Of a stretch of DNA of 64,000 bases, positions 1-11,601 are shown piece after piece (position 1 is the first letter of the stretch; each line of letters opens with the position of its first letter). This DNA is from Ctena decussata (taxonomy: Eukaryota; Mollusca; Bivalvia; Lucinida; Lucinidae): contig OZ022499.1 of NCBI GenBank assembly GCA_963989385.1, positions 79,783,903 through 79,847,902 of the forward strand, given 5' to 3'. The position numbers and the translations under genes are program-made. The notes under the pieces were generated by a model. That model had not been told where the DNA came from. It saw nothing but the letters and a program-made list of their open reading frames with translations, and did no database searches.

Positions 1-36
1 TAATTATACTTGTGCATTATTTATCACTTTTGCCAG

Positions 37-153
37 GCTCTGTCGCTGATCAAGCAGCTTAATTTACGACCAAGAAGAACTTTAAGACTGGTAATGTGGA
101 CGGCAGAGGAGTTTGGTGGTGTGGGAGCCCAGGCGTACTATGACAAACATAAG
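37..153 (+). CDS. CPQ: CPQ exon (carboxypeptidase Q), internal
   Basis: This 39-codon exon follows an acceptor (TGCCAG) and ends at a GTAAAG donor, in phase 0 at both ends. The translation runs from A-L-S-L-I-K through W-T-A-E-E-F-G-G-V-G-A to D-K-H-K. The W-T-A-E-E motif is the M28-family catalytic site: in human CPQ the first Glu is the general base (E336) and the second a zinc ligand (E337). CPQ is a secreted/lysosomal dizinc exopeptidase that cleaves dipeptides. Earlier exons (signal peptide, propeptide, first zinc ligands) lie before the window. Later exons are at 4324-4399 or 4547-4622, 11232-11411 and 12548-12657. Residue numbers for the human protein are from knowledge of the family; the identity is firm, the exon edges are read from splice consensus only. 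Confidence 0.9.
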
Positions 154-1452
154 GTAAAGTAAATAAGAAAGCAATGATTAGGAACGTTTACAAGTACAAT
201 ATCCTGCCTTAAACGCCAACTTGGAAAGGAAGAAGTAAAGACTATGATTAAAAAGAAATCGGCGATTTAAGAAAGTCGCTTGCAGCTTCCGTCGGATTGA
301 CGTCGCGTGTAAATTAGCGATACTCCAGCTCAAAAAAGACATCAAAGGGTGACGTCATTGCTTGATTTGGCGTGATTAGGTCCGTAACATAGTGTCAGAA
401 AGAACGCTACATTTCAGACCTTTTCGGAAGGAAATCAAGCCCAATATTGTCAGAAACAGCCGCGGTTTGCTACAGTGAAAAACTATAAATCGTATCAGTC
501 ACTAGAGAATTGATACGATATTTTTTTCACTGTAGACATGTTCTAGATATGAATTGAATTCACTGCTAAATTTAAAATAAAATCGGAATATTGATTTAAA
601 TAGAATACTTTGATTATAGGAGATAACGGGAATCCCCGGAGTGACGTCATCGGATGATCACGTGGGTAGATTGGTTGGCAAAAAGATAGCGACAGACAGT
701 GGTCTTCTATGGGATTTTGCTGAAAATTAATCTCTGAAATGCGTAAAATATAGTTTAGAAAGCTGCGAATAAATAGAAACCGGTAAAACTAGTGCAAATA
801 TTGTTTTAATCGCTTGTCGCGCGAAAAAAGAGGGTTATTTAATATTATTTTAAGTTTTTTAATTACTCGACATACATTGACTCGCTTCGGAACAGGACTT
901 TTTCTCTTAATAACTTTGACTTAAAAAGAAAAATAAATAAATGAAATAAAAATACAATAAATCGGAGGCACTGAAGATCAGTATTACAACCTTTAAACCT
1001 TTTCGACAATCAAGGTGATTAGTAAATATAACACGGTTGATAGAAAACGCAAGACAATAAAATATAGAAACTTGTATCCAACGAGAAGTAATGCAAAATT
1101 AATAAAACATATTGATCTGATTTAGGGATAAGAAAATGTAAAAAAACAAATAAGTAAATGAATTTATATTCGACTGCGATTCGAGAGAAATTTATAAAAC
1201 TGCAAAGGATAATATACACGTATAAGCAGAGAACCTTCTGTTTTGAAATTACGATCAATAATTACAACATTATTTAGAGCTCATGACATCTGAACAACAA
1301 ACTGACTCTGTCTGTTTCTCTCTCTGTCTCCCTCTCTCTCTAATGGTTTGATAAAACGGTAAAGGATAATATATAAACAGAGAATCTTCTCTGTTTTTGA
1401 AATGCAGTAATTACCATAGTATTTAGTCCGAGCTCATGGCATCTAAGCAATA

Positions 1453-1496
<44 letters not shown>

Positions 1497-1788
1497 GTTT
1501 GTTCATTACATTTTATTAGCGGACAAGCATATTAATATTAAAATATCATGGATTATAATAATCGAGTTTTATTTGATATTTAAATTAGCCACACCGCCAA
1601 AAACAGTTTTGGTTATATTATACAAGTTAATATGACATTGTCACTATAGGAAACCCGCGGCGTTCTTTGAAATATGATAATTAAAGACATTCCTTATCAA
1701 AAGACCCGCTGAATACCGGATACATTCATTATAAACAATAAACAACCGGTTTAATTTCAAAATGTACACCAGATACATACACATTTTC
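154..1788. other. CPQ intron, mostly unassigned AT-rich DNA
   Basis: No gene is visible. A diverged tandem duplication of about 155 bp can be seen: 1197-1340 and 1352-1500 share AAAGGATAATATA, GAGCTCATG and a trailing CT-rich run. The rest shows no structure I can name. Confidence 0.6.
1455..1493. repeat. (CT)n microsatellite
   Basis: An uninterrupted TC/CT dinucleotide run, at the end of the second copy of the diverged 155-bp duplication. Confidence 0.95.
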
Positions 1789-3501
1789 AGCTCACCTGAG
1801 CCAGAGGCTCCGGGGGAGCTTATAGTATGGTCAGGCTCCGTCGTCCGTCGTCCGTCCGTCGTCCGTCCGTCGTCCGTCCGTCCGTCCACAATTTCAAACG
1901 ACTTCTCCTCTGAAACCGCTGGGCCGATTGTAACCAAATTTCATATAGAGCCTCCTTGGACCTTAGGAACAAAAAGTTGTTCAAACGGTCTTGGTCACAT
2001 GACCAATATGGCCGCCATGCCCATATATGGTAAAAACCTAAAAAAATCTTCTTCTCCAGAACCAGTAGGTCGATGGCCTTGAAACTTGGTATGTAGCATC
2101 GGGTACGGGAGTACTACCAAGATTGTTCAAATTATGACCTTGGGTTGACCTTGACCTTTTTTATGGTAAGGTCAAATTTGCTTCCTTGTGGTTTTATATG
2201 GCAAAATGCTAGAACATAAGATATCTTGGAAACTGTTGAAGAGTTTGGGATAAAAATTGGTATCTACAGTCATCTTAATGAGTACATGAAGATTTATGAG
2301 TACAAGAGGTCAAGGTCATTCTTTGACCTTTGACCCAGAACTGTCATATTTTGACAATTCCAAACAATCTCCTCAAAAGCCCCTGGGCCAATTGAAACCA
2401 AATTTCATATCGAGCCTCCAGGAGTTGAGGGAACAAAAACTTATTCATACGGTCCAGGTCACATGACCAACATGGCCGCCACGCCCATATATGGTAAAAA
2501 CCTTTAAAAATCTTCTTCTCAAGAACCAATTGACCGATGGCCTTGAAACTTGGTATGTAGCTTTGGGTACTCGAGTACTGTCAAGATTGTTCAAATTATG
2601 ACCATGGGTTGACCTTGACCTTTTTTACGGCAAGGTCAAATATGGGAAAATGCTAGAACATAAGATTTCATGGAAAGTTTTGAAGAGATATGCCTAAGAA
2701 TTGGTATATACAGTTATCTTAATGAGTACATGAAGATTTGTGAGTACAAGAGGTCAAGGTCATTCTTTGAACTTTGACCCAGAACTCTCATATTTTTACA
2801 ATATCAAACAATTCCCTAAAAAAACTGGGCCAGTTGTAACGAAATTTCATATAAAGCCTCCAGGGATTGAGGGAATGAAAATTTGTTCAAACAGTCCAGG
2901 TCACATGACCAACATGGCGGCCAGGACCATATATGGTTAAAACCTTTAAAAATCTTCTTCTCCAGAACCAATCGACCGATGGCTTTGAAGCTTGGTATGT
3001 AGCATTGGGAATTCCAGTACTATGAAGATTGTTCAAAATAATGACCTTGGGTTAACCTTGACTATTTTACTGCAAGGTCAAATGTGGGAAAATGCTAGAA
3101 CATAAGATTTCATGGAAAGTTTTGAAGATATATGCCTAAAAATCGGTATATACAGTCATGTTAATGAGTACATGAAGATTCATGAGTACAAGATATCAAG
3201 GTCATTCTTTGACTTTTGACCCAGAACTCTGTCATTTTGACAATATCAAACCATCTCCTCAAAAGCCCCTGGGCCAATTTTGAAACCAAATTTCATATAG
3301 AGCCTCCAGGGGTTAAGGGAATGAATTTTTTTTTCAAACGTCCAGGTCACATGACCAACATGTCCTCCATGCCCATATATGGTTAAAACCTTTAAAAATC
3401 TTTTTCACCAAAACCAATTGACTGATGGCCTTAGAGTAACTTACCCTAGAGTACTGAGGCTGAATGGACCCAGGTGAGCTACAGGACCAATGGTCCTCTT
3501 G
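1789..3501 (+). mobile_element. Tandem-core element, AGCTCACC family
   Basis: It starts AGCTCACCTGAGCC...GGGGGAGCTT, then a (CGTC)n/GTCC microsatellite at about 1838-1889, then about four copies of a ~455-bp unit (starting near 1890, 2352, 2800 and 3240) with motifs such as CTGGGCC and CCAAATTTCATAT. It ends GGTGAGCT...GGTCCTCTTG. The first and last bases form short inverted ends (AGCTCACC/GGTGAGCT). A second member is at 20078-21194. The plan (short inverted ends, GTCC-type microsatellite, tandem core) resembles the bivalve 'pearl'/Helentron-type non-autonomous elements. No transposase is encoded; the ORFs here are chance. Confidence 0.7.
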
Positions 3502-3853
3502 TTAAAGTACCCATGCTAAAACGTACATCTAAAAGCACTTCATGGGGAACCAGATTAGGAAAGAGAATAGAACAATATTTCACACTAAAATACCAACATT
3601 TCTCAGCGTTATCATTTATATAAAAATATGGACCATAATGCGCAAAATACACGGCATGATTAATTACATAGTTAAACATCACCCAATAAACGTTCAATAT
3701 AGCGTGATTGATTATCGACTTTTTGCCAACCAGTGTGGGGAATACCTTAGAAATCCTTATCGATGACGTCACCGCGTTTTCTCCTATAACATCAACAGTT
3801 TCTGGAAACGCTTCATATTTTGAAATCTTTCTGTTTTAGATATTTATCTTTAA

Positions 3854-4108
3854 TGAGGTCGAGTGGTTAGAGACGCTTGATTATGGTGCAGAAGGTCGCC
3901 AGTTCGAATCGCCGTTCAGCCAGCCGGCGACTTGCAAACTCTGTCAACCCAGCAGTAAATGGGTAAATTTTGCGGGATAAGGCCGCGATAGTTGTGGGAT
4001 GTGCTCCGCCTTTCATTGATGTACCCAAGATACGTTGGGCCTCTAACCCCCCACTTCCCCAACAGCCACTAGACTACGGGAACATTTACCCTTTACCTTT
4101 ATTCTTGA
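3854..4108 (+). mobile_element. tRNA-derived SINE
   Basis: An A-box-like GTGGTTAGAGAC near 3862 and a B-box-like AGTTCGAATC near 3901 stand at the correct spacing for a tRNA-derived pol III promoter. A ~190-bp unrelated body follows. No clear target duplication was found. Confidence 0.65.
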
Positions 4109-4123
4109 CTTTTTATTGTTACT

Positions 4124-4308
4124 GCAGATAAGGAGGGGTATTGAGGATAATTCGAAGATTTCTTTTATTTCTCAAAGAAAACCGATGTCGTGATCCCTCA
4201 TTAGAACCGTCTCACCGAGACGGTTCTAATGAGGAGTCACAACATACGTGTATGGTTTTTCTCGAGAAATATAGAAAATTATTCCTGTTACCCCTTCTAA
4301 TCTGGAGC
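4124..4308. mobile_element. Fold-back MITE next to CPQ alternative exon A
   Basis: A perfect hairpin core at 4196-4234 (CCTCATTAGAACCGTCTC and its complement) sits inside weaker inverted flanks (CAGATAAGGAGGGGTA on the left, TACCCCTTCTAATCTG on the right). Its right edge is only ~15 bp before the exon at 4324, so it supplies most of the sequence where the branch point and polypyrimidine tract of that exon would lie. Confidence 0.6.
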
Positions 4309-4323
4309 ATTGTTATCGTTTAG

Positions 4324-4399
4324 GGTGAGGCAGGTAACTTTGATTTGGTCATGGAATCAGACATTGGAACATTCACTCCTTTGGGACTTGACTTTCAAG
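4324..4399 (+). CDS. CPQ: CPQ alternative exon A (zinc-ligand Asp)
   Basis: A 76-bp exon preceded by TCGTTTAG and followed by GTATATC. It is read in phase 0 from the exon at 37-153 and leaves one base for the next exon. It encodes G-E-A-G-N-F-D-L-V-M-E-S-D-I-G-T-F-T-P-L-G-L-D-F-Q. The Asp of M-E-S-D aligns with human CPQ zinc ligand D364 (counting from E337 gives exactly this residue). A second exon of the same length and phase and 16/25 identical residues lies 147 bp downstream. Joining both would shift the frame (76 is not a multiple of 3), so they should be mutually exclusive. Which form is dominant cannot be told from the sequence. Confidence 0.85.
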
Positions 4400-4546
4400 G
4401 TATATCAGATGTTATTTTTTCTTTTCTTTTAAATGTACAGGAGCAACCATCTTTTGAGATTTTCTACAGAGCCAAATTCACCTATCAACAAATAAAATAA
4501 AACATGCTTTGGTTGATCTTTTTAAATGATGATTTTTCTCCTGTAG

Positions 4547-4622
4547 GCTGATGTAGCAAATTTTGACTTCGTAATGGAATCAGATGAAGGCACATTTACA
4601 CCAAGTGGCTTGCAGTTTTCAG
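4547..4622 (+). CDS. CPQ: CPQ alternative exon B (zinc-ligand Asp)
   Basis: A 76-bp exon after acceptor TCTCCTGTAG and before donor GTAACA, again phase 0 in and one base out. It encodes A-D-V-A-N-F-D-F-V-M-E-S-D-E-G-T-F-T-P-S-G-L-Q-F-S. It keeps the same zinc-ligand Asp as exon A but differs at the residue right after it (Glu instead of Ile) and at the ends. The G-L-Q-F ending is closer to the vertebrate protein than exon A's G-L-D-F, which suggests B is the ancestral form (inference). The 3' end joins to 11232. Confidence 0.88.
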
Positions 4623-6041
4623 GTAACACAGTGCCAACAGATATATAAACTGCAAGTATTGCGAGTATTTAACATGCTTTCCTAACACTGCTATTCTGAG
4701 TGTCCATTAATTTACGCTGCATGGCATGCCATGGTGAATGATGCAAATACTAATTTACCTCAGGGCGATTCATTTGGTTGAGATTCAGTGGTATTTGGAA
4801 TAATCATATTAATCCTATTGGTTGCCGTTGACAATAATAGTGCTTCCCGTTACAGCATGCGTTTACTAGACTCTGTATCCTCAATAAACATCGACAGAGC
4901 TTGCACAACAAACTCTTCTGACAAAATCTGGCATTTCTTTTATTCAGAAAGTTAATCACACAGACGATTGTTTTTATTTTTGAAACAATATACAAGTACC
5001 TATACCAAATTAAGTGTGACAGATGGGCATTTCTGTATTTAAGGCTAAACCCCAAAGGTTTGGAAACAAAAAATAGATGAGGCGTTTTACTTGAACCTTA
5101 AATTGATTCTAAGTCTAGCTATTGTAATTCTTTATATGTATGAAATAATTTCTTTAGATTTTGCTACTGAAAACCTCTTTTCATGCTCCACAGCAAACAT
5201 TATCGCGAATCATAAAGTATCAGACTGATACCAAGCAAACACATTGAATTGGTTTTCGCTATTTTTTGCAACTACATGTATGTTTTGAAATTATTTCAAA
5301 TGATTATTGCAAAACAAAGCGAAATCCTCCAACCCACCCAATACCTCCTCCCCGAACCCCTTCCCCCACCACCAGAAAAAAATCCAAAAAAAACTAAAAC
5401 AGAACAAACCGGCAAGCAACATGAAGCATTCGTATGGTGCCCGGACCGATTCTGATAGCTTATCTGTGGGTTCGGGCTAATCGTACTAAACTAATGATAT
5501 TAGGATGTTTGCTTAACCCCGCTGCTCGTCATTAGCGAAAATAAAAGTGTTAAAACTAACTCATACATGTATATATGAGCTTGAACGATTAGCCCGTACC
5601 TACAGGAAAATAAATTTAAGGTGGTTGTTCTAAGCAAACTACAACGTTTGCGTTTCATATGCACGATGAAAGGCTCTCTTTGACAAGCAGAAATCATGCA
5701 CACAGAGGCAACAGAAAGTAGACATTTTCAAATGCCCGTTTTTTTTTTATTATGCACCGTCAAGATCCGAAATACTGCATGATGTATCTTTCCTCAAAGT
5801 ACAACATTGTTGTGTAGTAAATTACTAAAAGACTTGTTTGACTAGCGACACTATACGTACATGATGGTTTTGCCCTTTTTGCAAGTGCATCATATTAAGG
5901 TGGTGATAATCACTGATTTGGGGCAAAGACAAAAATGTGCATAAAACGCTGAAAATACAACTGATCTTCCCAAAACTTAGCAGATGCTTTTTTGTGTTGT
6001 TTCTCATAATTCAGAATCCCAAAATGCAGAATTTGTTGTTG

Positions 6042-6620
6042 TTAAAAAGTGGTTTTACAGGAAAAGATCAAAGGGTAATTTTCTGGGCAGAAATCGAAAA
6101 AAAATAATATCGTTATTGAAAATATAATTAGTGCTAAGGTTTCCCTGTTGCATTCCGGAGAGCGTCCAAGCAATTATTTTTCCAACTCTTTCACACATTA
6201 TCAGGCTGAGCAGATAAAAAAAGACGTAGTTTGTGTCAAAATAATTTGTCAAAACACACAGATGAGACTATTTTAACAAGGTTGAACAATTTCATTTACA
6301 CGCCTGTCATTGTGTCAGTAATGTATTATTTATATTGTCGGTGTTATATAAGTATACTTGGCTACCCTATATTTAATGAATGCGTCCAGTGTATATTTAC
6401 CTTGTACATGGTTGAACATTTGAGAAAAGCTACTGTTTTCATCTGGTCTACATTACGATTTGAGAAAGAGTTGGAACAAGTAATTTCTAGGACGCTCTTC
6501 ATTATGCAATAACATACCTTCAGAGCTAGGTAAATTTTCAATAATGATGTTATTTTTTTAGATTTCTGCCCAGAAAACTACCCTTTTGTCTTTCCTCATA
6601 AAAACACTTTTTAAGCAGCA
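6042..6620. repeat. Inverted repeat, ~90-bp arms
   Basis: The left arm 6042-6130 (TTTTCTGGGCAGAAATC inside) matches the complement of the right arm 6528-6620 (GATTTCTGCCCAGAAAA). The centre is ~400 bp of unrelated AT-rich DNA. It is probably an old MITE; no target duplication is visible. Confidence 0.65.
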
Positions 6621-7014
6621 TGTACCTCTATTTTGTATTCTAAACTGTAGAGAACAAAAAAAAGAGGAAGTCTGCAAACTTTCAGGGAGATATGTTATTT
6701 TTTTATGGTTTTATGCAGATATTTGCATTTACCATAAATCACCAACTTAAACAATATGATTTTGCTGTAACACCAGTTATTAAATTTTTACATGACGATA
6801 ATGCTCGTAGTGCAGACGGAAGTCGTTACAGACTGATAACTTTACAAGTTTACAAGTTTTACAACTCATAGCAGGTCGTGACTGCCCTAATAAAATATAA
6901 TAGAGTCACGACTGATTGGCATGAAGTGTACACTTTCTATTAGCCTCTGACAACTTTTTCCTCTGTTTGTATGGTTTCTTCATAAAGTCTAAAGTCGGTA
7001 AATAGCTATTCATA

Positions 7015-7072
7015 GCTAATGTTTTATATGTTGTAACCCTCCGACTTTAAATAAAGTTTGTATTGTATTGTA
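7015..7072 (+). mobile_element. LINE 3' tail remnant
   Basis: TAAATAAAG followed by a short ATTGT repeat (TTGTATTGTATTGTATT) is the form of a 3' end of a non-LTR retrotransposon. No reverse-transcriptase sequence remains upstream, consistent with 5' truncation. Confidence 0.4.
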
Positions 7073-7620
7073 TTTGTTCTGCCACAAAGAGCCTTGCCAT
7101 CGTGGACGTGGAACACAAATGCCGTGCTTTGTTTTAAATAACAACCGAAATTTCATATACAAATTTGCAGCAAGCTCGTATCGTCTATATTGCTGCACGT
7201 GCAAAACTGGCATTTACGTTCAGTGCCGTTAGTCAAGTGTGTCCATAAGTAATTTTACTAGATACCACTTCGATGTACCTTGAGTGAACCCATGCCAGAT
7301 TTTTAACCTGAGCCATGAGAATTGAGTAAAATATAGACATTCTATATGTGTGTACTTTCTTTTGCCTGTCAGTATATATTCTACAAGAATTATATAAGTT
7401 CAATTTAGCTGTCTTAGGTGCTAGTAATGCCTTTTTCAATGAGGTTATAGTGGCACAAAACTTTTTTCAGGGGCCATTAAAATCATCCTCTAATAGTATC
7501 TATTCATTATCAAGGTAAAAGAAGTTAAGTAGTCACATAAAATATCCACTTTGCACTTCATTGCTCTGACAGCGTCAAATTACATGCATGTAGGATTTCT
7601 GTTTGGTATGCAATAAATTA

Positions 7621-7763
7621 GGGGATAACTGTAGTCAAAATTGTCATTTGGGCAGGTAAGTCGTCGGTTTATGGCCGGAAATTTCGTTTCGTAAAACGCA
7701 ATTTGCGACCATAAAACCGACGATTTGCCCCCCCCAAATGACAGTTTTTAATACAGTTATCCC
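7621..7763. mobile_element. Fold-back repeat
   Basis: The left arm (GGGATAACTG...TCATTTGGGC...CGTCGGTTTATGG) pairs with the right arm (CCATAAAACCGACG...CAAATGACAG...CAGTTATCCC). The arms are ~55 bp around a ~35-bp loop. Confidence 0.75.
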
Positions 7764-7765
7764 GA

Positions 7766-7992
7766 TTCTAATGCACTCTTTACATTAAAATGTTTAAAAG
7801 TGTGCTACTTTGCACCCATAGCAACTTAGCAAGCGCTTTCATCTGCGTAAAACCATACGTCAGCCAATGAAAAGCGACGTTTCTTAATGACGTATGGTTT
7901 GCGACAGTTTATCGCAGAATTTACTGCCGCAAATTTTTGACGATATCCAATCAGACGTCGTGTTATATTTGTAAGTGCATTAGAATTGCACT
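7766..7992. mobile_element. Short non-autonomous element, relative at 34.9 kb
   Basis: It carries CCAATCAGACGTCGTG, GCATTAGAATTGCA and GCGACAGTTTATCGC. The complement of its right half matches 34879-35030 (CTAATGCACTT, CGACGTCTGATTGGAT, AAAAATTTGCG). Recurrence at two unrelated sites supports a dispersed repeat. Its limits are approximate. Confidence 0.5.
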
Positions 7993-8288
7993 TTGTTCCT
8001 AGTAAGGTCTGAATATAATTTATACATTATCAATATTAACAAAACAATTGAAAACAAAACCATGGCTATGCAACTTAAATTGAAAAATAAGTAAAATATG
8101 GACATCCTTCAGATATAGTTCCTTTAAGAGATCTTGGGTCTTGACTCCTTCAAACTGGAAGTGAGCAAGAAAGAAAATAAGATATGTTTTATCCTGCATT
8201 TATCTTATTACTCAATTAACATTATGAACACTTTTATCTTGTTTTCTAATCTCACTCTCATACTTTCAAATCTCACTTTGACTTTTTG

Positions 8289-10213
8289 TGTCGCCTGTGA
8301 AGCAGAAGCGAGACATATGTATTGCTTTTCCGGTGTCGGCGTCATCGGCGTTGGCGGCGTAATCTTTTGTCAAGTTCTGCGCTTAGGTCAGTTTCTCAAG
8401 AACTATAAGGGCTAGAGCCACGAAACTTGGGTCATACCCACATCTGAAAGAGTAAAGCTTAAAGCTATCATAAAACATGAGTCTTTTTTTATGCCCCCGC
8501 CACGAAGTGGGGAGGGGCATATAGTTTTGCCCTTGTCCGTCCGTGCATACGTACGTACGTCCGTCCGTCACACTTTGTAGTACTGTTCTTGTCTCCGCAA
8601 CTCCTCCTACAGTATTCTATGTAGGGATTTGAAACCTGCAACACAGTTCAGACATGCATTGAACATGTGCATAAAGGAAATGGAACTTTGATTAAGATCT
8701 TGATTGCAGAATTATGTCCCATTGAATAATATACGTATTTTGACCATATTTCACACTTTGTACTACTGTTCTTGTCTCTGCAACTCCTCCAATAGTATTT
8801 GATGTAGGGATTTGAAACTTGCAACACAGTTCAGACATGCATTGAACATGTGCATAAAGGAAACAGAACTCTTTGTTAGGTCTATAGTGCAGAATTATGT
8901 CCCATTGAATAACATACATATTTTGACCATATTTCCACAGCTTAAATACAATCTCACCTTTTATCGTCGCTCTAGCGGCCTCATTTATTAACTGATTTTG
9001 GTATTACATCACAGCTTTATTGGGTATGACAGTACCTCGAACAACTTTGCGTTTCAGGTTGGTAGGATGAAGGTCAAGGTCACAGTTGCTATTTTCAGAA
9101 AAAACTAGGGCATTGCTCCAGCACTTTCATTTATAGATCGATTTTGATGTAACTTCACATAAATGTTAAATATAACAATATCTTGAATAAATTACCGTTT
9201 CAGCACCGCAGGTCCAAGGTCAATGTCACAGTTGCTATTTTTAGAAAAAACTTTATCATTCCTCTACTCCTCTATTCATTGACAATTTTGATGTAACTTC
9301 ACTCAAATGTTTAGTGTGACAATATATTGGACAAGTTCGTGATCCAGAATTTCAGGGTAAAGGTCAAGGTCACATTTGCTATTTTTAGAAAACACGCTGT
9401 CATCCCTCTGGAATGATTTTGGCATAACTTGACACAAATATTTAGCTTGATAATATCTGGGACAAATTTACGTTTCAGCATTGTAGGTCCAAGGTCAAGG
9501 TCACAGATGCTATTATAGGTACATGTAAATCTTTGTCATGGTTCTAGCGCATTTATTTATTAACTGATTTTGATAGAACTTCACACAAATATTAAGTATG
9601 ACAATATCTTGGACAAGTTAACCCTTCAGGGTTGTAGTTCCAAGGTCAAGGTCACAGTTGTTATTTTTAAGAAAAACTCAGTCATCCCTCAAGCACCTTT
9701 ATTTATTGACAGATTTTGATGTAACGTAACACAAATATGTTTTAACACATTACTCATCTAGGGAGGCATATGGCGGGGGCATTCATCACCTTTAGTGATT
9801 GTCTAGTTTTAGTCTTGACTTACTTTTTATGCTTCACCGACTTTGCAATTTTGCGTCCGGTTTTCGTGTTTAGATCCATTTCTCAATAACTATAAGGGCT
9901 AGAGCCATGAAACTTGGACCATTCATATATCTGGAAGAGTAAAGCTCAAAGCTACTATCAATACCGAGTCTTGACCTTCTTTTTACGCTTCAATTACTTT
10001 GCAATTTTTGTCAGGTTTTTGCGTTAAGCTCTGTTTCTCAGGAACTATAAGGGCTAGAGCCATGACACTTGGGTCATGCATACATCTGGAAGAGTAAAGC
10101 TCGAAGCCACCATCGATATTGCATATTGGTATTACTTTTAAGGTGGCATCAGTGGTGTAATTTTTTTGTCAGGTTTAGCTCTATTTTGTAACGAAGCGCG
10201 GGCAGGCGAGACA
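8289..10213 (+). mobile_element. Tandem-core element split by a younger insertion
   Basis: It starts TGTCGCCTG and ends CAGGCGAGACA, near-inverted termini. The core unit contains AACTATAAGGGCTAGAGCC and recurs near 8400, 9885 and 10040. A GGCGTCGGCG-like run follows the 5' end. The unit is interrupted at 8493-9806 by a different element, so this one is older. No protein is encoded. Confidence 0.65.
8493..9806 (+). mobile_element. GCCCCCGCC...CTAG tandem-core element, copy 1
   Basis: It starts GCCCCCGCCACGAAGTGG, then a GTCCGTCC microsatellite near 8535-8570, then two ~160-bp units with CAACTCCTCC and ACATGCATTGAACATGTG, then ~150-bp units with AAGGTCAAGGTCACAG, and ends GTGATTGTCTAG. An inverted copy at 32161-33620 has the same ends, which fixes the termini. 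It is inserted in the element at 8289-10213. Confidence 0.8.
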
Positions 10214-11231
10214 CCGCAGTCTATGAAATTCTTGTTACTTTATTCTTACTACTCTGCGCATAACAATCAGTGAGAGGGTGACGCAATATATAGGTAGATA
10301 GACAGGCATTCAAAATTGTATACTTTCTTTTGTATATATGAGCATGTGCTGTTTCATTGCAGATCGAATTACATCATCAGTTTTATTGTTTTCATATTAC
10401 AGCACAGTCATCTAAGATAATATTCACTTATTGATATCTCGTTAATATTACATGTACCGTACTTATTCGACTATAAGACGGGGTTTTCCCTCTTCAGAAA
10501 GTACCCAAACTATGTAAATCAGTCGTGTGTAATTTGGCTATTAGATAGGTTTTTCTGTTCCAAAACAATCCCAAAATTCTAGATCCGTCGTGTAAAACGG
10601 ATCTAGATTTTTGGGATTGTTTTGGAATGAGAAAAATCTTCGTTTTATAAATATGGTTAAGGTAACTGAAGCCTTTATTTAGTATCGTTTTCTCCGTTTT
10701 ATGCAGTAACTGCTGTTATTTAGTAGAGAGGCTGCTACGTTTGTGGGAGAATGTGAATTCAATCCCGCAGATTATGAAAGCCATACTCATACATATGAAA
10801 AAAGGTACTTTTAACGGTACTAGCTGCTCTTTTGTTTTGCTCTGTTGGACTGGTCAGCAATATCATGTTAATGACCGTTCAATAGGGCAGCACTGAAAAA
10901 TTAGCGCTTAACTCACTGCGAACAGAGGCAACGTCGATAGTGACGTTAAGGTGAATGAGAACACTTTCAGGGGAAGCAATTCTGTCATTTTCCAATTTGT
11001 GTCCCTCTCTTTTCAATGAAAGCAAACTCTTCAAGGTAAGAGGAGCATTTTTCTTCGAAGAGTATACCCATTTTGAAAGGGTTTTGTCACCAAGGGAAAC
11101 ATACAGGAAGTCTTAAATGTTGCCCCCCACCCCCACCCCTTTGTGAAAATGGCGGAGAAACATAAAGGAGTGCCCTTAGAGCTTAAACCCTGCCCACCCT
11201 TGTTCTATAATATTTTTGTTATATTCCCCAG
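10214..11231. other. CPQ intron, one palindrome, otherwise unassigned
   Basis: A fold-back at 10550-10637 has ~38-bp arms (CCAAAACAATCCCAAAA and complement) around a short loop. Nothing else is recognisable before the acceptor at 11231. Confidence 0.6.
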
Positions 11232-11411
11232 GCAGTAACAGCGCCACAGCAATAATGGCAGAAATAATGAAACTATTACAACCAATCAATGCTACTATAT
11301 TAGAGAAGGGTGGAGGTGGTACAGATATATCACCATGGATGCAAGCGGGAGTTCCTGGAGCCAGTTTGAAAAATGCAAATCAGGACTACTTTTATTATCA
11401 CCATAGTAATG
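11232..11411 (+). CDS. CPQ: CPQ exon with C-terminal zinc-ligand His
   Basis: A 180-bp exon after acceptor TTCCCCAG and before donor GTAAGT. It accepts the single base left by exon A or B (giving Gly) and again leaves one base. It encodes G-S-N-S-A-T-A-I-M-A-E through G-G-G-T-D-I-S-P-W-M-Q-A-G-V-P-G-A-S-L to Y-Y-H-H-S-N-G. The G-T-D-I and A-G-V-P-G-A-S motifs and the H-H-S pair are conserved in CPQ; human H434, the last zinc ligand, lies in the equivalent F-H-H-S segment. The reading frame continues past the donor for some codons before stopping, so retention would give a truncated protein. Confidence 0.92.
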
Positions 11412-11533
11412 GTAAGTATATACTTAGGACTGTTATAAATTATTTCTCTACCAAGGGATAATTAAGGTATAACAATATATTTATCAAGCGCGTGAGCTGG
11501 AAATCATAGGTATAGTGATCTGATTGGCTGACT

Positions 11534-11536
11534 AGA

Positions 11537-11598
<62 letters not shown>
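11534..11598. repeat. (GA)n microsatellite in CPQ intron
   Basis: A GA run with one CAGAGA interruption, ~120 bp after the donor at 11412. Confidence 0.95.

Positions 11599-11599
<1 letters not shown>

Positions 11600-11601
<2 letters not shown>

Larger units (their letters stand above)
4623..8288. other. CPQ intron with degenerate repeats
   Basis: No coding sequence was recognised. Two short inverted segments (TTCGGGCTAATCGT near 5473 and its complement near 5588) and several old fold-back repeats, listed separately, account for part of it. 4640-5450 shows nothing I can name. Confidence 0.6.

Noticed and set aside
8493..9806. Target duplication AGTCTT around the first GCCCCCGCC element
   Set aside because: With termini fixed by the second copy, the adjacent bases (TTTTTAT and TTTTAGT) match only partly, so no duplication is claimed.
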